Assembly (NCBI GenBank): GCA_036262835.1
Contig: DATAID010000021.1
Location: 1 to 64,000 of the forward strand
DNA: 64,000 bases
Origin: RBG-16-66-20 sp036262835
GTDB taxonomy: Bacteria; Pseudomonadota; Gammaproteobacteria; Burkholderiales; SG8-39
Reading direction: 5' to 3'
Notes under the pieces: model-generated
Seen by the model: only the letters and a program-made list of their open reading frames with translations
Database searches by the model: none
Told to the model about the DNA's origin: nothing
In this document: positions 23,083 to 31,959 of the stretch, one piece after another
Layout: each line of letters starts with the position of its first letter
Position numbering within the stretch: the stretch's first letter is position 1
Program-made: the position numbers and the translations under genes

Positions 23083-24624
23083 ATGCCAGGCCCCCCTAGC
23101 CGTCGCCGGTTCCTGCAGGCTCTTGCGGCAGCCGGCATCTCGCAGACGCTGCCGGCCTGCGCTCAGCAACCGGCCGCGCCGCGCTTCAAGGAAAACCCGT
23201 TCCGGCTCGGGGTGGCGTCGGGCTATCCGCGGCCCGACGGCATGGTGCTCTGGACGCGGCTCATCGGCGAATTGCCGCCGACGCCGTATCCGGTGCGCTG
23301 GGAAATCTCCGCGACGGAGAGCTTTGCGGCGCCCGTTTCCTCGGGAAACACGCTTGCCGAGCCCGCGTGGGCGCATTCGGTCCATGCCGAGCCGAAAGGC
23401 CTGGAGCCCGATCGCTGGTACTGGTACCGATTCATTGCCGGGGATGCCGTGAGCCCGGTCGGGCGCACGCGCACCGCGCCTGCGCCGGGCGCGGCGAGCG
23501 CGCGCCTGCGCTTCGCATTCGCCTCGTGCCAGCAGTACGAGCAGGGCTGGTTCAGCGCCTATCAGCACATGGCGCGCGACGATCTCGATTTCGTCGCTTT
23601 CCTTGGCGACTACATCTACGAGTCCTCCTGGGGCCGCGAGCACGTGCGCAAGCACGACGCCGGCGTGCCGAGCACGCTGGACGAATACCGCGCCCGCTAC
23701 GCGCTCTACAAGATGGATCCGGACCTGCAGCGCGCGCACCTCGCCTTTCCCTGGGTCGCGACGTGGGACGACCACGAGGTGAACAACGACTATGCGGGCG
23801 ATTCTCCCGGCTACGAGCCGCCCTCGGAGACCTTCATCGCCCGGCGCATGGCCGCCTACCGCGCCTTCTACGAGCACATGCCGCTGCCGACCGCGATGCA
23901 GCCGCGCGGCAACGAGATGCGCATCTATACCCATTTTGACTGGGGGAACCTCGCCCGTTTCCTCATCCTCGATGACCGGCAATACCGCGCGCTGCAGGCC
24001 TGCCGCACGCCCGGCGCGCGCGGTGCGCCGACGCTCGACCCGCAAACCTGCGCCGAGCTCGCCGACCCGGGGCGCAGCCTTCTCGGCCCGACGCAGGAAG
24101 CGTGGCTCGAGCGCGCGCTCGCGGATTCGAAGGCGGGCTGGAACCTGCTCGCGCAGCAGACGTTCATGGCGCAGCAGGACCGCAAGCCCGGCGAAGGCCG
24201 CGCGTTCTGGACCGACGGCTGGGATGGCTACCCGGCGTCGCGGAAAAAGCTGCTGGGTTACCTGAAGGAAAAACAGATCCCCAATCCGGTCGTCCTCGGC
24301 GGCGACGTGCACATGCACTGGGTCGCGGACCTGAAGCCCGATTTCGATGATCCGAACTCACCCGTTGTCGCGAGCGAGTTCTGCGGCACGTCGATCACCT
24401 CGCAAGGCGCGGCGCAAAAAACCGTCGATGATCGGATGGCCGACAACCCGCACATCAAGTACGGGCGCAGCGATCATCGCGGCTACGTGCGCATGGCGAT
24501 CGCGGGCGGCCGCCTGAACGCCGAGCTGGTGGGACTCGACACGGTCAAAAGGCCCAACTCGCGCGCCGAAGTGCTGGCGCGCTTCATGGTCGAATCAGGA
24601 AAAGCCGGGCCGCAAAAACTCTAG
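23083..24624 (+). CDS. phoD: alkaline phosphatase D family metallophosphoesterase, Tat-exported
   Basis: Periplasmic phosphomono- or diesterase. It has 513 residues. The N-terminus SRRRFLQALAAAGISQTLPA is a Tat signal (S-R-R-x-F-L), so it is exported folded. The PhoD N-terminal domain is followed by metal-binding segments: FASCQQYEQGW, FVAFLGDYIYE, VATWDDHEVNNDY and VVLGGDVHMHW. No pho box is obvious upstream because the gene follows the GntR stop by only 3 bases. Its TAG overlaps the opposing lipoprotein TAG in a shared CTAG. Confidence 0.94.
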   Translation: MPGPPSRRRFLQALAAAGISQTLPACAQQPAAPRFKENPFRLGVASGYPRPDGMVLWTRLIGELPPTPYPVRWEISATESFAAPVSSGNTLAEPAWAHSVHAEPKGLEPDRWYWYRFIAGDAVSPVGRTRTAPAPGAASARLRFAFASCQQYEQGWFSAYQHMARDDLDFVAFLGDYIYESSWGREHVRKHDAGVPSTLDEYRARYALYKMDPDLQRAHLAFPWVATWDDHEVNNDYAGDSPGYEPPSETFIARRMAAYRAFYEHMPLPTAMQPRGNEMRIYTHFDWGNLARFLILDDRQYRALQACRTPGARGAPTLDPQTCAELADPGRSLLGPTQEAWLERALADSKAGWNLLAQQTFMAQQDRKPGEGRAFWTDGWDGYPASRKKLLGYLKEKQIPNPVVLGGDVHMHWVADLKPDFDDPNSPVVASEFCGTSITSQGAAQKTVDDRMADNPHIKYGRSDHRGYVRMAIAGGRLNAELVGLDTVKRPNSRAEVLARFMVESGKAGPQKL

Positions 24625-24968
24625 CGGCACTTCAGGTTCGCCGACCAGTCGGCGATCGGCTGGGTGCAATCCTGCTCGAGCACCCGGCGCCCCGGATCGA
24701 GAGGCGGCGGCGGAACCGGCTGAAGGCCGGGCTTGAGGCCATCGAACGGATTGGCGCGATAGCGCATGCCGTCCTTGGAGCTCTCGTAGCCGATCCCGGC
24801 GATGAAGGCGATGAGCACCAGCTTGCCGAGCGGGGTGTTGCCTTGCGCGTTCACGGTCGGCTGCGGCCCGCCGCCCGAGACCTGCACGCTCGAGCTCGCG
24901 CAGCCCGCGAGCGCGGCGAGGACGACTAACCCGTAGCGCGCTGCAATCGATCGAGGACGGCGTCCCAT
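24621..24968 (-). CDS. small outer-membrane-type lipoprotein, unknown function
   Basis: A 115-residue protein with a lipoprotein signal peptide: basic N-region, hydrophobic YGLVVLAALAGC with Cys23 as the lipidated residue, then a Ser/Gly/Pro-rich linker. A second hydrophobic stretch (LVLIAFIAGIGYES) follows, then a Pro-rich region, and two cysteines near the C-terminus could form a disulfide. I do not recognise a family. Its 5' end overlaps the last 43 bases of the upstream tsaC gene, so the two are probably coupled. Confidence 0.75.
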   Translation of the reverse strand: MGRRPRSIAARYGLVVLAALAGCASSSVQVSGGGPQPTVNAQGNTPLGKLVLIAFIAGIGYESSKDGMRYRANPFDGLKPGLQPVPPPPLDPGRRVLEQDCTQPIADWSANLKCR

Positions 24969-25861
24969 TCGCTTCCCTGCGGCGGTTGCTCGATGAGAAT
25001 GGTCTCACAGCCGGCCGAATCGAGCTCGCGCAGCGCGGCGTAGAGGCGCTTCGCGTAGCCCGCCGGCTCGCGCGGCATGCGGATCCAGAAGTCGACGCGC
25101 TCGTCGGGGCGCGAGAAGGCGAGCACCGCGACCTTCTCCCCGTGCCTGGCGATTTCGGCGTCGAGCGCGTGCGTCGGCACGAGCCGCGACGGGGTCCTCG
25201 GCGCGTAGTGGCGCTCGAGCCCGCCCGAATGGCGCGGCGCCGACTCGCCTTTCGCTTCGATCCTGCGTCCGAGAAGCGTCTCGAGCTCGGGCGCGGAGAT
25301 ATGGCCGGGCCTCAGCAGCACCGGCCGGCCGGAGGAAAAATCCAGGATCGTCGACTCGATGCCGATCTCGCTCGCGCCGCCATCGAGCACCAGCGCCGCG
25401 TGCGCCGCCAGGTCCTGGCGCACGTGCGCCGCGCTGGTCGCGCTCGGCCGGCTGAACATGTTCGCCGACGGGGCGGCGACGCCCGCGCCGAACTCGCGCA
25501 GGAGCGCCTGCGCGACGCGATGCGAGGGGACGCGAAGCCCGATGCTGTCCTGCCCGCCGGTCACGAAATCCTGCGCGAGGCTCGAGCGCCTGAGCACGAG
25601 CGTGAGCGGGCCGGGCCAATAGCGCTGCGCGACCAGGCGCGCCGCCTCGGGCACTTCGCGCGCCCATTCGAAAGCGCGGCTCGCCTCGTCGAAATGCACG
25701 ATCACCGGATGCTCGGCGGGGCGGCGCTTGGCGGCATAAAGCTTCGCCACCGCCGCCGCGCTCGAGGCATCCGCGCCGAGGCCGTAGACGGTTTCCGTGG
25801 GAAACGCGACAAGGCCGCCGGCGCGCAGGATGCGCGCCGCGCGGCGGATTTCTTCGTTCAC
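24926..25861 (-). CDS. tsaC: threonylcarbamoyl-AMP synthase, Sua5 type
   Basis: Makes L-threonylcarbamoyladenylate from threonine, bicarbonate and ATP, the activated intermediate used by TsaD for t6A37 on tRNA. It has 311 residues, so it is the long Sua5 form with a C-terminal domain; short YrdC proteins are about 190. The YrdC domain shows GGLVAFPTETVYGLGADA, KRRPAEHPVIVHF, LRVPSHRVAQALL, VAAPSANMFSRPSATSAAHV and STILDFSSGRPVLLRPG. The Sua5 linker/domain begins near SGGLERHYAPRTP. It diverges from the GH88-like gene across 23 bases. Confidence 0.95.
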   Translation of the reverse strand: MNEEIRRAARILRAGGLVAFPTETVYGLGADASSAAAVAKLYAAKRRPAEHPVIVHFDEASRAFEWAREVPEAARLVAQRYWPGPLTLVLRRSSLAQDFVTGGQDSIGLRVPSHRVAQALLREFGAGVAAPSANMFSRPSATSAAHVRQDLAAHAALVLDGGASEIGIESTILDFSSGRPVLLRPGHISAPELETLLGRRIEAKGESAPRHSGGLERHYAPRTPSRLVPTHALDAEIARHGEKVAVLAFSRPDERVDFWIRMPREPAGYAKRLYAALRELDSAGCETILIEQPPQGSEWDAVLDRLQRATG

Positions 25862-25884
25862 GGCACGATGGTACCTTCTGCACG

Positions 25885-27048
25885 ATGAATCACCCGGCCA
25901 TTTCGCCCACGGAGGATCGCGCGCTCTACGAGACGGCGCGCGGCCGCATGATCGAGCGCCTGCGCCGCACGCTCGCCGAGCCGCTCGCCGGCTTTCCCGA
26001 CCACGCCGACGTCGCGACCGGCCGCTGGATCACCAAGCCTGACGGCGATTGCACGGGCGGCTTCTTCGTCGGCTTGCTGTGGCTCGCCGCGCGCGAGCAT
26101 CCCGAGCTTCTCGCCGCCGCGCAGCGCTGGGCCGGGGCGCTGCGTCCGCGCGTGCGCTCGAAGACCCACTATCGCGGCATGCTCTTCTACCAGGGCACGG
26201 TGCTGGGCGACCTGCTCTTCGGCGACCGGGCGGCGCGCGAGCTCTCCATCGCGGCGGCCCGCGCGCTCGCGGAGGATTTCAACGAAGCGGCCGGCGTCAT
26301 CGGCCTGGGCGAGGAAGGCGAGGAGACGAGCAATCTCGGCCCCGGCGAAACCACGGTGGATGCGATCGGCATGATTGCCGCCGTGCTCGCCTACGGCGCG
26401 CGCGAGACGGGCGAGGCGCGCCTGCGCGAGCTGGCGCGGCGCCACGCGCTCAAGCACATCGAGTGGTGCGTGCGATCCGACGGCTCGGTGTGCCAGTCCG
26501 CCTCCTTCGACGTCGGCACCGGGATGCTGCGTCGGCGCTATACCCACAAGGGCTATTCGGAGCACAGCACCTGGGGCCGCGCGCAGGCCTGGAGCATGCT
26601 CGGCTACGCGCTCTCGGCGATCTGGCTGCCCGAGGAGCCGGCCTTCCTTCAGACGGCGCAGCGCATCGCCGACTGGTGGATCGATCACGTACCGCCCGAC
26701 GGAATTTCCTACTGGGATTTCGGCGACCCGCGCATTCCGGACACCTGGCGCGACACCTCGGCGCCGGCGATGGTGTCGGCCGCGCTCCTCAAGATCGCCG
26801 CGCTTACGCCCGATGCGGCGAAAAGCGCGCGTTATCGCGGCGCGGCGGAGCGCGGCATCGGCACGATGCTGCGCGAGTGGCTGACGCCGCTCGGCCCCGG
26901 CGAGACGCGGCCGCCGGGCATGCTGATCGGCGCCTGCTATCACCCCACGGTCGGCCACGCCGTGAACTGCGAGGCGATCTGGCCGGACTACTACCTCTTC
27001 GAAGCCTTGAGCGTCCTCACCGGCCGCCTCGAGCCGGCGAGGCTGTAA
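25885..27048 (+). CDS. GH88-like (unsaturated glucuronyl hydrolase fold) protein
   Basis: A 387-residue (alpha/alpha)6-barrel protein resembling unsaturated glucuronyl/rhamnogalacturonyl hydrolases, which hydrate the double bond of lyase-generated uronic acid ends. The family motif GYSEHSTWGRAQAWSMLGYA and the later DTSAPAMVSAALLKIA are clear. Asp159 (GETTVDAIGM) matches the catalytic acid/base of UGL. The position of the second catalytic Asp in UGL (an HDxGF motif) reads THYRGMLFY here, so that residue appears to be lost. No signal peptide is visible. It is an isolated plus-strand gene between tsaC and a beta-oxidation gene. Confidence 0.75.
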   Translation: MNHPAISPTEDRALYETARGRMIERLRRTLAEPLAGFPDHADVATGRWITKPDGDCTGGFFVGLLWLAAREHPELLAAAQRWAGALRPRVRSKTHYRGMLFYQGTVLGDLLFGDRAARELSIAAARALAEDFNEAAGVIGLGEEGEETSNLGPGETTVDAIGMIAAVLAYGARETGEARLRELARRHALKHIEWCVRSDGSVCQSASFDVGTGMLRRRYTHKGYSEHSTWGRAQAWSMLGYALSAIWLPEEPAFLQTAQRIADWWIDHVPPDGISYWDFGDPRIPDTWRDTSAPAMVSAALLKIAALTPDAAKSARYRGAAERGIGTMLREWLTPLGPGETRPPGMLIGACYHPTVGHAVNCEAIWPDYYLFEALSVLTGRLEPARL

Positions 27049-27053
27049 GGCGC

Positions 27054-28547
27054 CTACTCCGGCGTTAGAAGTGAAACCCCCAGCCGCGCACGGCGCTTGA
27101 GCCATGGGCTGGGACGGTAGCGCGGGTCCCGGTAGAAATCCTGCATGGCTTCCAGCACGGCCAGTATTTTCGCGGGGCCTGCGGCGTCGCCCATGGCGAG
27201 CGGCCCGTGCGGGTAGCCCAGCCCCAGCACCACCGCCGAATCGAGGTCGGCGGGGCTCGCGATCCGCTGCTGCACGATGTCGCAGCCCACGTTGACGATG
27301 TGCGCGACCACGCGCTGCGCCACGAAACCCGGCGAGTCGCGGATCACGGACACCGGCACGCCGTCGGAGGCAAGCAGCGCATGCGCCGCGTCCCGCATCT
27401 CGGGCCACGTCACCGGCGTGCACATCAGCGTGCGGCGCTTGGCGAAGCCGAAAAGCGGATCCACCGCGACCGTGTTCTTCGGATCGATGCCCAGCTTGAG
27501 CGCCGTAGTAGTGGCGTCGTCGCCGAGCGGCGCAACGAAGCAAAGGGTCTCGGGACCGGGCTTGCTTTCCGTCGGGCCAAATTTTGAAATGAAATCCTTC
27601 AACTCGGGGACAGCCCACACTTTTCTGTCTTGCTTCGGCGGCACCGTTGGCTCGGGCACCTTCTCCGCGACGCCGTCCTTGCCGTAGCGGTACCAGCCGC
27701 GCCCGGTCTTCCGGCCCAGCAGCCCCGCCGCGACGCGCGGATCGGAGAGAAAGGACGGCTGGTACTTGGGCTCGCCGTAGTACTGGCCGTGCATCGACTT
27801 CATCACGCCGTGCGCGACATCCAGGCCGACCAGATCGAGAAGCCCGAAGGGGCCGATGCGAAAGCCGCAGGCGTCGACCAGGATCCGGTCGATGGTGGCG
27901 AAATCGGCCACGCCCTCCTGCAGCACGCGCAGGCTCTCGGGCACGAAGCCGCGCCCGGCATGGTTGACGATGAAGCCGGGCGTGTCCTTGCAGCGCACCG
28001 GCTTGTGGCCGTAGCGCCTCGCTAGCGCGATCAGCGCGTCGCCCACCCAGGGCTCGGTGAGCTCGCCGTCGACCACCTCGACGATCTTCATGACCGGCAC
28101 CGGGTTGAAGAAGTGATAGCCCGCGACGCGCCCGGGCTTCGCGCACCCCGAGGCCATCGCGGTTACCGAGAGCGACGAGGTGTTGGAGGCGAGGATGCAA
28201 TCCGGCGCGACGACGCCCTCGAGCGCCTTGAAGAGCTCCTGCTTGGCCGCGAGCTGCTCGATGATGGCTTCCACGACGAGGTGGCAGGGCTTGAGATCTC
28301 CGAGCGCGCCCACGATCTCGATGCGGCCGAGCGCCTCGTCGGCCTTGTCCTGCGCAAGTCGCCCTTTCTGGACGAGTCCGGCAAACGACTTGGCGATGGA
28401 ATCCCGGGCGGCCTGCCCGGCGCCGGGCTTTGCGTCGAACACAAGCGTGCGCACGCCGCATTGAGCGAGCACCTGGATGATGCCGCGTCCCATCGTGCCG
28501 CTGCCGGCCACGCCGGCCACGAGGTCCGCGCGTTGAACGTCGAGCAT
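27054..28547 (-). CDS. 3-hydroxyacyl-CoA dehydrogenase, double C-terminal domain
   Basis: Oxidises L-3-hydroxyacyl-CoA with NAD+ in beta-oxidation or phenylacetate-type pathways (PaaH/FadB2-like). It has 497 residues. The Rossmann motif VAGSGTMGRGIIQVLAQCG is at residues 13-31, with VVEAIIEQLAAKQELF, SNTSSLSVTAMA and the catalytic-loop GYHFFNPVPVMKIVEVV. Two copies of the C-terminal dimerisation domain follow (about 190-285 and 390-480). It begins 7 bases after purE on the same strand, so it probably shares the purine transcript. This is the slot where purK would commonly sit. Confidence 0.92.
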   Translation of the reverse strand: MLDVQRADLVAGVAGSGTMGRGIIQVLAQCGVRTLVFDAKPGAGQAARDSIAKSFAGLVQKGRLAQDKADEALGRIEIVGALGDLKPCHLVVEAIIEQLAAKQELFKALEGVVAPDCILASNTSSLSVTAMASGCAKPGRVAGYHFFNPVPVMKIVEVVDGELTEPWVGDALIALARRYGHKPVRCKDTPGFIVNHAGRGFVPESLRVLQEGVADFATIDRILVDACGFRIGPFGLLDLVGLDVAHGVMKSMHGQYYGEPKYQPSFLSDPRVAAGLLGRKTGRGWYRYGKDGVAEKVPEPTVPPKQDRKVWAVPELKDFISKFGPTESKPGPETLCFVAPLGDDATTTALKLGIDPKNTVAVDPLFGFAKRRTLMCTPVTWPEMRDAAHALLASDGVPVSVIRDSPGFVAQRVVAHIVNVGCDIVQQRIASPADLDSAVVLGLGYPHGPLAMGDAAGPAKILAVLEAMQDFYRDPRYRPSPWLKRRARLGVSLLTPE

Positions 28548-28554
28548 GGCTTGG

Positions 28555-29046
28555 CTACTTCAGCGTCAGCGGTGGCGCCTTGAGGACCGCCTCGGTCTGC
28601 TTGGCGCGGAATTCGTCCAGTTTTTTGCTGAGACTCGAATCGGACAGGGCGAGGATCGCCACGGCAAAGAGCGCCGCGTTGGCCGCGCCCGCGTCTCCGA
28701 TCGCGAGCGTCGCCACCGGAATACCCTTGGGCATTTGCACCGTGGAGAGCAGCGAGTCAAGGCCGCCGAGGTGCTTGGAGGGCATGGGTACGCCGAGCAC
28801 GGGCAGCGTGGTGTGCGCCGCGACCACGCCCGCGAGGTGCGCCGCGCCGCCCGCGGCGGCGATGATCGCCTTCATGCCGTTCGCTTTGGCCTCGCCGGTC
28901 CATTTCATGACCGCCGCCGGGGTGCGGTGCGCCGACATCGCCTTCGCTTCGTACGGCACGCCGAACTCTTCCAGCACCTTCGCCGCCGGCTTCATCGTCT
29001 CCCAGTCGGAGGCCGAGCCCATCACGATTCCTATGACGGCGGCCAT
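28555..29046 (-). CDS. purE: N5-carboxyaminoimidazole ribonucleotide mutase PurE
   Basis: Converts N5-CAIR to CAIR in purine biosynthesis. It has 163 residues from the ATG at 29046, whose A is also the last base of the purC stop (TAATG). Class I signatures are VIGIVMGSASDWETM, AMSAHRTPAAVM and the glycine-rich IAAAGGAAHLAGVVAAHT. Class I PurE normally needs PurK, which is not encoded in this window. Confidence 0.97.
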   Translation of the reverse strand: MAAVIGIVMGSASDWETMKPAAKVLEEFGVPYEAKAMSAHRTPAAVMKWTGEAKANGMKAIIAAAGGAAHLAGVVAAHTTLPVLGVPMPSKHLGGLDSLLSTVQMPKGIPVATLAIGDAGAANAALFAVAILALSDSSLSKKLDEFRAKQTEAVLKAPPLTLK

Positions 29047-29942
29047 TACAGCTTCCTCCCGGTGAGCTTCTCGAGCGCCTCGCGGTACTTGGCCGAGGTG
29101 CGCGCGATGACGTCGGCCGGGAGCTTCGGCGCGGGCGGCGTCTTGTCCCAATCGAGCGTCTCCAGGTAGTCGCGCACGAACTGCTTGTCATAGGAAGGCG
29201 GCGAGACGCCGACGGAATACTGGTCGGCGGGCCAGAAGCGCGATGAATCCGCCGTCAGGACTTCGTCGATCAGGACAACTTCATTTTTTTCATTCAAGCC
29301 AAATTCAAATTTCGTGTCGGCAATGATGATTCCTCGGGTCGCCGCGAACTCGGCCGCTTCCTTGTAGAGGCGGATCGCGACGGTGCGGATTTTCTCGGCC
29401 ACCTCCTTGCCAACGATCTCGCCCATGCGCTCGAACGAGATGTTCTCGTCGTGCCCGCTCGTCGCCTTGGTCGCCGGGGTGAAGATCGGCTCCGGCAGCT
29501 TCTGCGCCTGCTGCAGGCCCTTGGGGAGCGCGATGCCGCAGATGGCGCCGGTCTTCTGGTAGTCCTTCCAGCCCGAGCCGATGATGTAGCCGCGCACCAC
29601 CGCTTCGACCGGCAGCGCCTTCAGCTTCTTCACCACCATCGAGCGGCCGCGCACCTGCGCCTTCTCGTCCTCGCCCTTCACCACGCTCTCCGGATCGATG
29701 CCGGTGAGCTGGTTGGGCACCACGTGCTTGAGCTTGTCGAACCAGAAGGCCGCGAGCTCGTTCAGCACCTTGCCCTTGTCGGGAATCGGATCGGAGAGCA
29801 CCACGTCGAAGGCCGACAGGCGATCGGAGACGACGATCATCATCTTGTCGCCGTCGACCGCGTAGATGTCGCGCACCTTGCCCTTGCCGATCTTGCGCAG
29901 GCTCTTCAGGTTCGATTCATAGACAGTATTTGCCGTTGCCAT
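29046..29942 (-). CDS. purC: phosphoribosylaminoimidazole-succinocarboxamide synthase PurC
   Basis: ATP-dependent condensation of CAIR with aspartate to SAICAR in purine synthesis. It has 298 residues, the longer type common in betaproteobacteria and eukaryotes. Motifs are GKGKVRDIYAVDGDKMMIV, SDRLSAFDVVLSDPIPDKG, RGYIIGSGWKDYQKTG, IADTKFEFGLN and LIDEVLTADSSRFWP. It follows the aldolase gene by 24 bases and overlaps purE by one base. Confidence 0.97.
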   Translation of the reverse strand: MATANTVYESNLKSLRKIGKGKVRDIYAVDGDKMMIVVSDRLSAFDVVLSDPIPDKGKVLNELAAFWFDKLKHVVPNQLTGIDPESVVKGEDEKAQVRGRSMVVKKLKALPVEAVVRGYIIGSGWKDYQKTGAICGIALPKGLQQAQKLPEPIFTPATKATSGHDENISFERMGEIVGKEVAEKIRTVAIRLYKEAAEFAATRGIIIADTKFEFGLNEKNEVVLIDEVLTADSSRFWPADQYSVGVSPPSYDKQFVRDYLETLDWDKTPPAPKLPADVIARTSAKYREALEKLTGRKL

Positions 29943-29966
29943 TGCCCCCCCGGTTTGCTTTTCTTG

Positions 29967-30989
29967 TCAGGCCGCCTGTTTTTCGAGCTCGGGCTTCCAC
30001 TTGCCCTGCGCCGCAAGGCCGTTCATGTGCGCCCGATGGTGGAAGGCGCGCTGGGCCGCGCCCACGTTGGCGCTGCTCCCCTTCCAGGTGTTGAGCGCCG
30101 GATTCTGCAGCGCGCGCGAGTAGGAAAACGTGAGCGGCCAGGGCAGCCCGCCCTGCGACACCATCGCGTTCAGGTGCGCCGTCGCGTTCACATCCGACTG
30201 CCCGCCCGAGAGGAAAACCACGCCCGGCTGCGCGGCCGGCACCGTGCGCTTGAGCACCCGCACGGTGCGCTCGGCCACTTCATCGACGCCGGCCTGGCGG
30301 GAATTCGCCTTTCCGGAGACCACCATGCTCGCCTTGAGGATGACGTGCTCCACCGAGACGTTGTGCGCCGCGAGCGCGGCGTAAGTCGCGCGCAGCGTCG
30401 CCTCGGTCACCTCCTCGCAGCGCTCGATCGTGTGATTGCCGTCGAGCAGGACTTCCGGCTCGATGATCGGAACGATGTTCGCCTCCTGGCAGAGCGCCGA
30501 GTAGCGCGCGAGCGCATGCGCGTTCGCGTAGAGGCAGGTGTGCGACGGAATCGACTCGCCGATCGTGATCACGGCGCGCCACTTGGCAAACCGGCAGCCG
30601 GCCTTGAAGTACGCCGCGAGGCGCTCGCGCAGGCCGTCCAGCCCCTCGGTCACCTTCTCGCCGGGGCAGAGCGCGAGGTTTTTCGCGCCGGTGTCGACCT
30701 TGATGCCGGGGAGGATGCCCTTCTTCGCCAGGTAATCGGGGAAGGGAACGCCGTCGTTCGTCTTCTGGCGCACGGTCTCGTCGTAGAGGATCACGCCCGA
30801 GACGTACTGCTCGATGCCCGGGGTGGTGAAAAGAAGCCCTCGATAGGCGCGGCGATTTTCCTCCGTGCATTCGACGCCGACCGACTTGAAGCGGGTCTCG
30901 CAGGTGCCGCTCGACTCGTCGGCGGCGAGCAGTCCCTTGCCTTTGGCGACCATCGCGGCCGCGGTTTTCGATAGCAGTGCCTGGTCCAT
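29967..30989 (-). CDS. class I fructose-bisphosphate aldolase
   Basis: Schiff-base aldolase interconverting fructose-1,6-bisphosphate with DHAP and glyceraldehyde-3-phosphate. It has 340 residues of the eukaryote-like class I family. The Schiff-base lysine is in EHVILKASMV, and other active-site segments are GLLAADESSGT, KWRAVITIG, EPEVLLDGNHTIERC, FLSGGQSDV and LTFSYSRALQ. Many Burkholderiales have a metal-dependent class II aldolase at this spot beside purC, so a class I enzyme here looks like a non-orthologous replacement. Confidence 0.94.
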   Translation of the reverse strand: MDQALLSKTAAAMVAKGKGLLAADESSGTCETRFKSVGVECTEENRRAYRGLLFTTPGIEQYVSGVILYDETVRQKTNDGVPFPDYLAKKGILPGIKVDTGAKNLALCPGEKVTEGLDGLRERLAAYFKAGCRFAKWRAVITIGESIPSHTCLYANAHALARYSALCQEANIVPIIEPEVLLDGNHTIERCEEVTEATLRATYAALAAHNVSVEHVILKASMVVSGKANSRQAGVDEVAERTVRVLKRTVPAAQPGVVFLSGGQSDVNATAHLNAMVSQGGLPWPLTFSYSRALQNPALNTWKGSSANVGAAQRAFHHRAHMNGLAAQGKWKPELEKQAA

Positions 30990-31034
30990 GCGGTTCTCGG
31001 TAGGGGTAAAGAGGTTGGAAATCGGGGAGCGGAA

Positions 31035-31040
31035 ATTTTA
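31035..31040 (-). promoter_or_regulatory. possible -10 element ahead of the aldolase-pur genes
   Basis: TAAAAT (5 of 6) on the minus strand in the 64-base gap between the CoA-ester lyase and the aldolase, about 45 bases before the aldolase ATG. No convincing -35 is seen. Confidence 0.3.
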
Positions 31041-31053
31041 CGACATCTGTTTG

Positions 31054-31959
31054 TTACGCGACGATCCTCTTTTTTGCCTCGCGCGCCTCGATCGCGGCGA
31101 CACGGGCGAGCAGCCGTTGCGCTCGAACGACAACGGGAATGTCGATCATCTTGCCGTCGATCGCGAAGGAGGCGCGTCCCGCCGCTTCCGCCCGGGCGTT
31201 CTCCTCGATCACCCGTTTCGCATAGGCGACTTCCTCCGGCGACGGGGTGTATTCCTCGTTGACGATCGGTACCTGGCCCGGGTGGATGCAGCCCGCCCCC
31301 ATGAAGCCGAAGCGGCGCGAGCGGCGCACCATGGCGCGAAACGCCGGCCAGTCGCCGAAGCCGGAGACGCTCGCGATGAAGCCGAGCGGCATGATTCCTG
31401 CTGCGCGCGCCGCGAACACCATCTGCTGCTTGGGCATGAGGAGCGTCTCCTCCAGCGGCTCCATGCCGGTCTCGAGCGCGAAGTCCTCGCCGCCGATGTT
31501 CATCGCGGCAAGGCGCGGACTTGCGCGCGCGATCGCCGTCATCTCGAAGAACGCGGCCGGCGTCTCGATCATGGCGATGAGGCGCGTGTGCCCGGGCGAG
31601 AGGCCTTTCTTCGCCTCGACGTTCGTAATGAACTGATCGATTTCCCTGATATAGGTCGAATCCGGGGTCTTCGTCACCGCGATGCCGTTCACGTCCGGCC
31701 CGAGGCTGAACTCGAGGTCCTTGAAGGCCGTTTCCAATGGACTGTTGATCCGCACCACCACGTCCGCCCCGCCGCGGCGCACTTTCTTCGCCGCGTCCTC
31801 GACCCTGCGCCGGGCGTTCGCTTTCTCGGCGGCGGGCACGCTGTCCTCGAGGTCGAGCTGGATGCAATCGGCGCCGCGCCCGTGGGCCTTTTCGACGTAC
31901 TTCTCGACGTTCACGGGAACGTAGAGCAGCGACCTCCAGACCGGAAGGTCGGGTTTCAT
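31054..31959 (-). CDS. HpcH/HpaI-CitE family CoA-ester lyase
   Basis: TIM-barrel lyase of the citrate-lyase beta / malyl-CoA / citramalyl-CoA lyase family, splitting a 3-hydroxyacyl-CoA into acetyl-CoA (or propionyl-CoA) and an oxoacid. It has 301 residues. Motifs are SLLYVPVNVEKYVEKAHG, ADCIQLDLEDSVP, LIAMIETPAAFFEM and NIGGEDFALETGM with the metal-binding Glu and Asp, and GCIHPGQVPIVNEEYTPS. The start overlaps the CoA-transferase stop (ATGA), which ties the two reactions together: CoA activation, then C-C cleavage. Confidence 0.92.
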   Translation of the reverse strand: MKPDLPVWRSLLYVPVNVEKYVEKAHGRGADCIQLDLEDSVPAAEKANARRRVEDAAKKVRRGGADVVVRINSPLETAFKDLEFSLGPDVNGIAVTKTPDSTYIREIDQFITNVEAKKGLSPGHTRLIAMIETPAAFFEMTAIARASPRLAAMNIGGEDFALETGMEPLEETLLMPKQQMVFAARAAGIMPLGFIASVSGFGDWPAFRAMVRRSRRFGFMGAGCIHPGQVPIVNEEYTPSPEEVAYAKRVIEENARAEAAGRASFAIDGKMIDIPVVVRAQRLLARVAAIEAREAKKRIVA

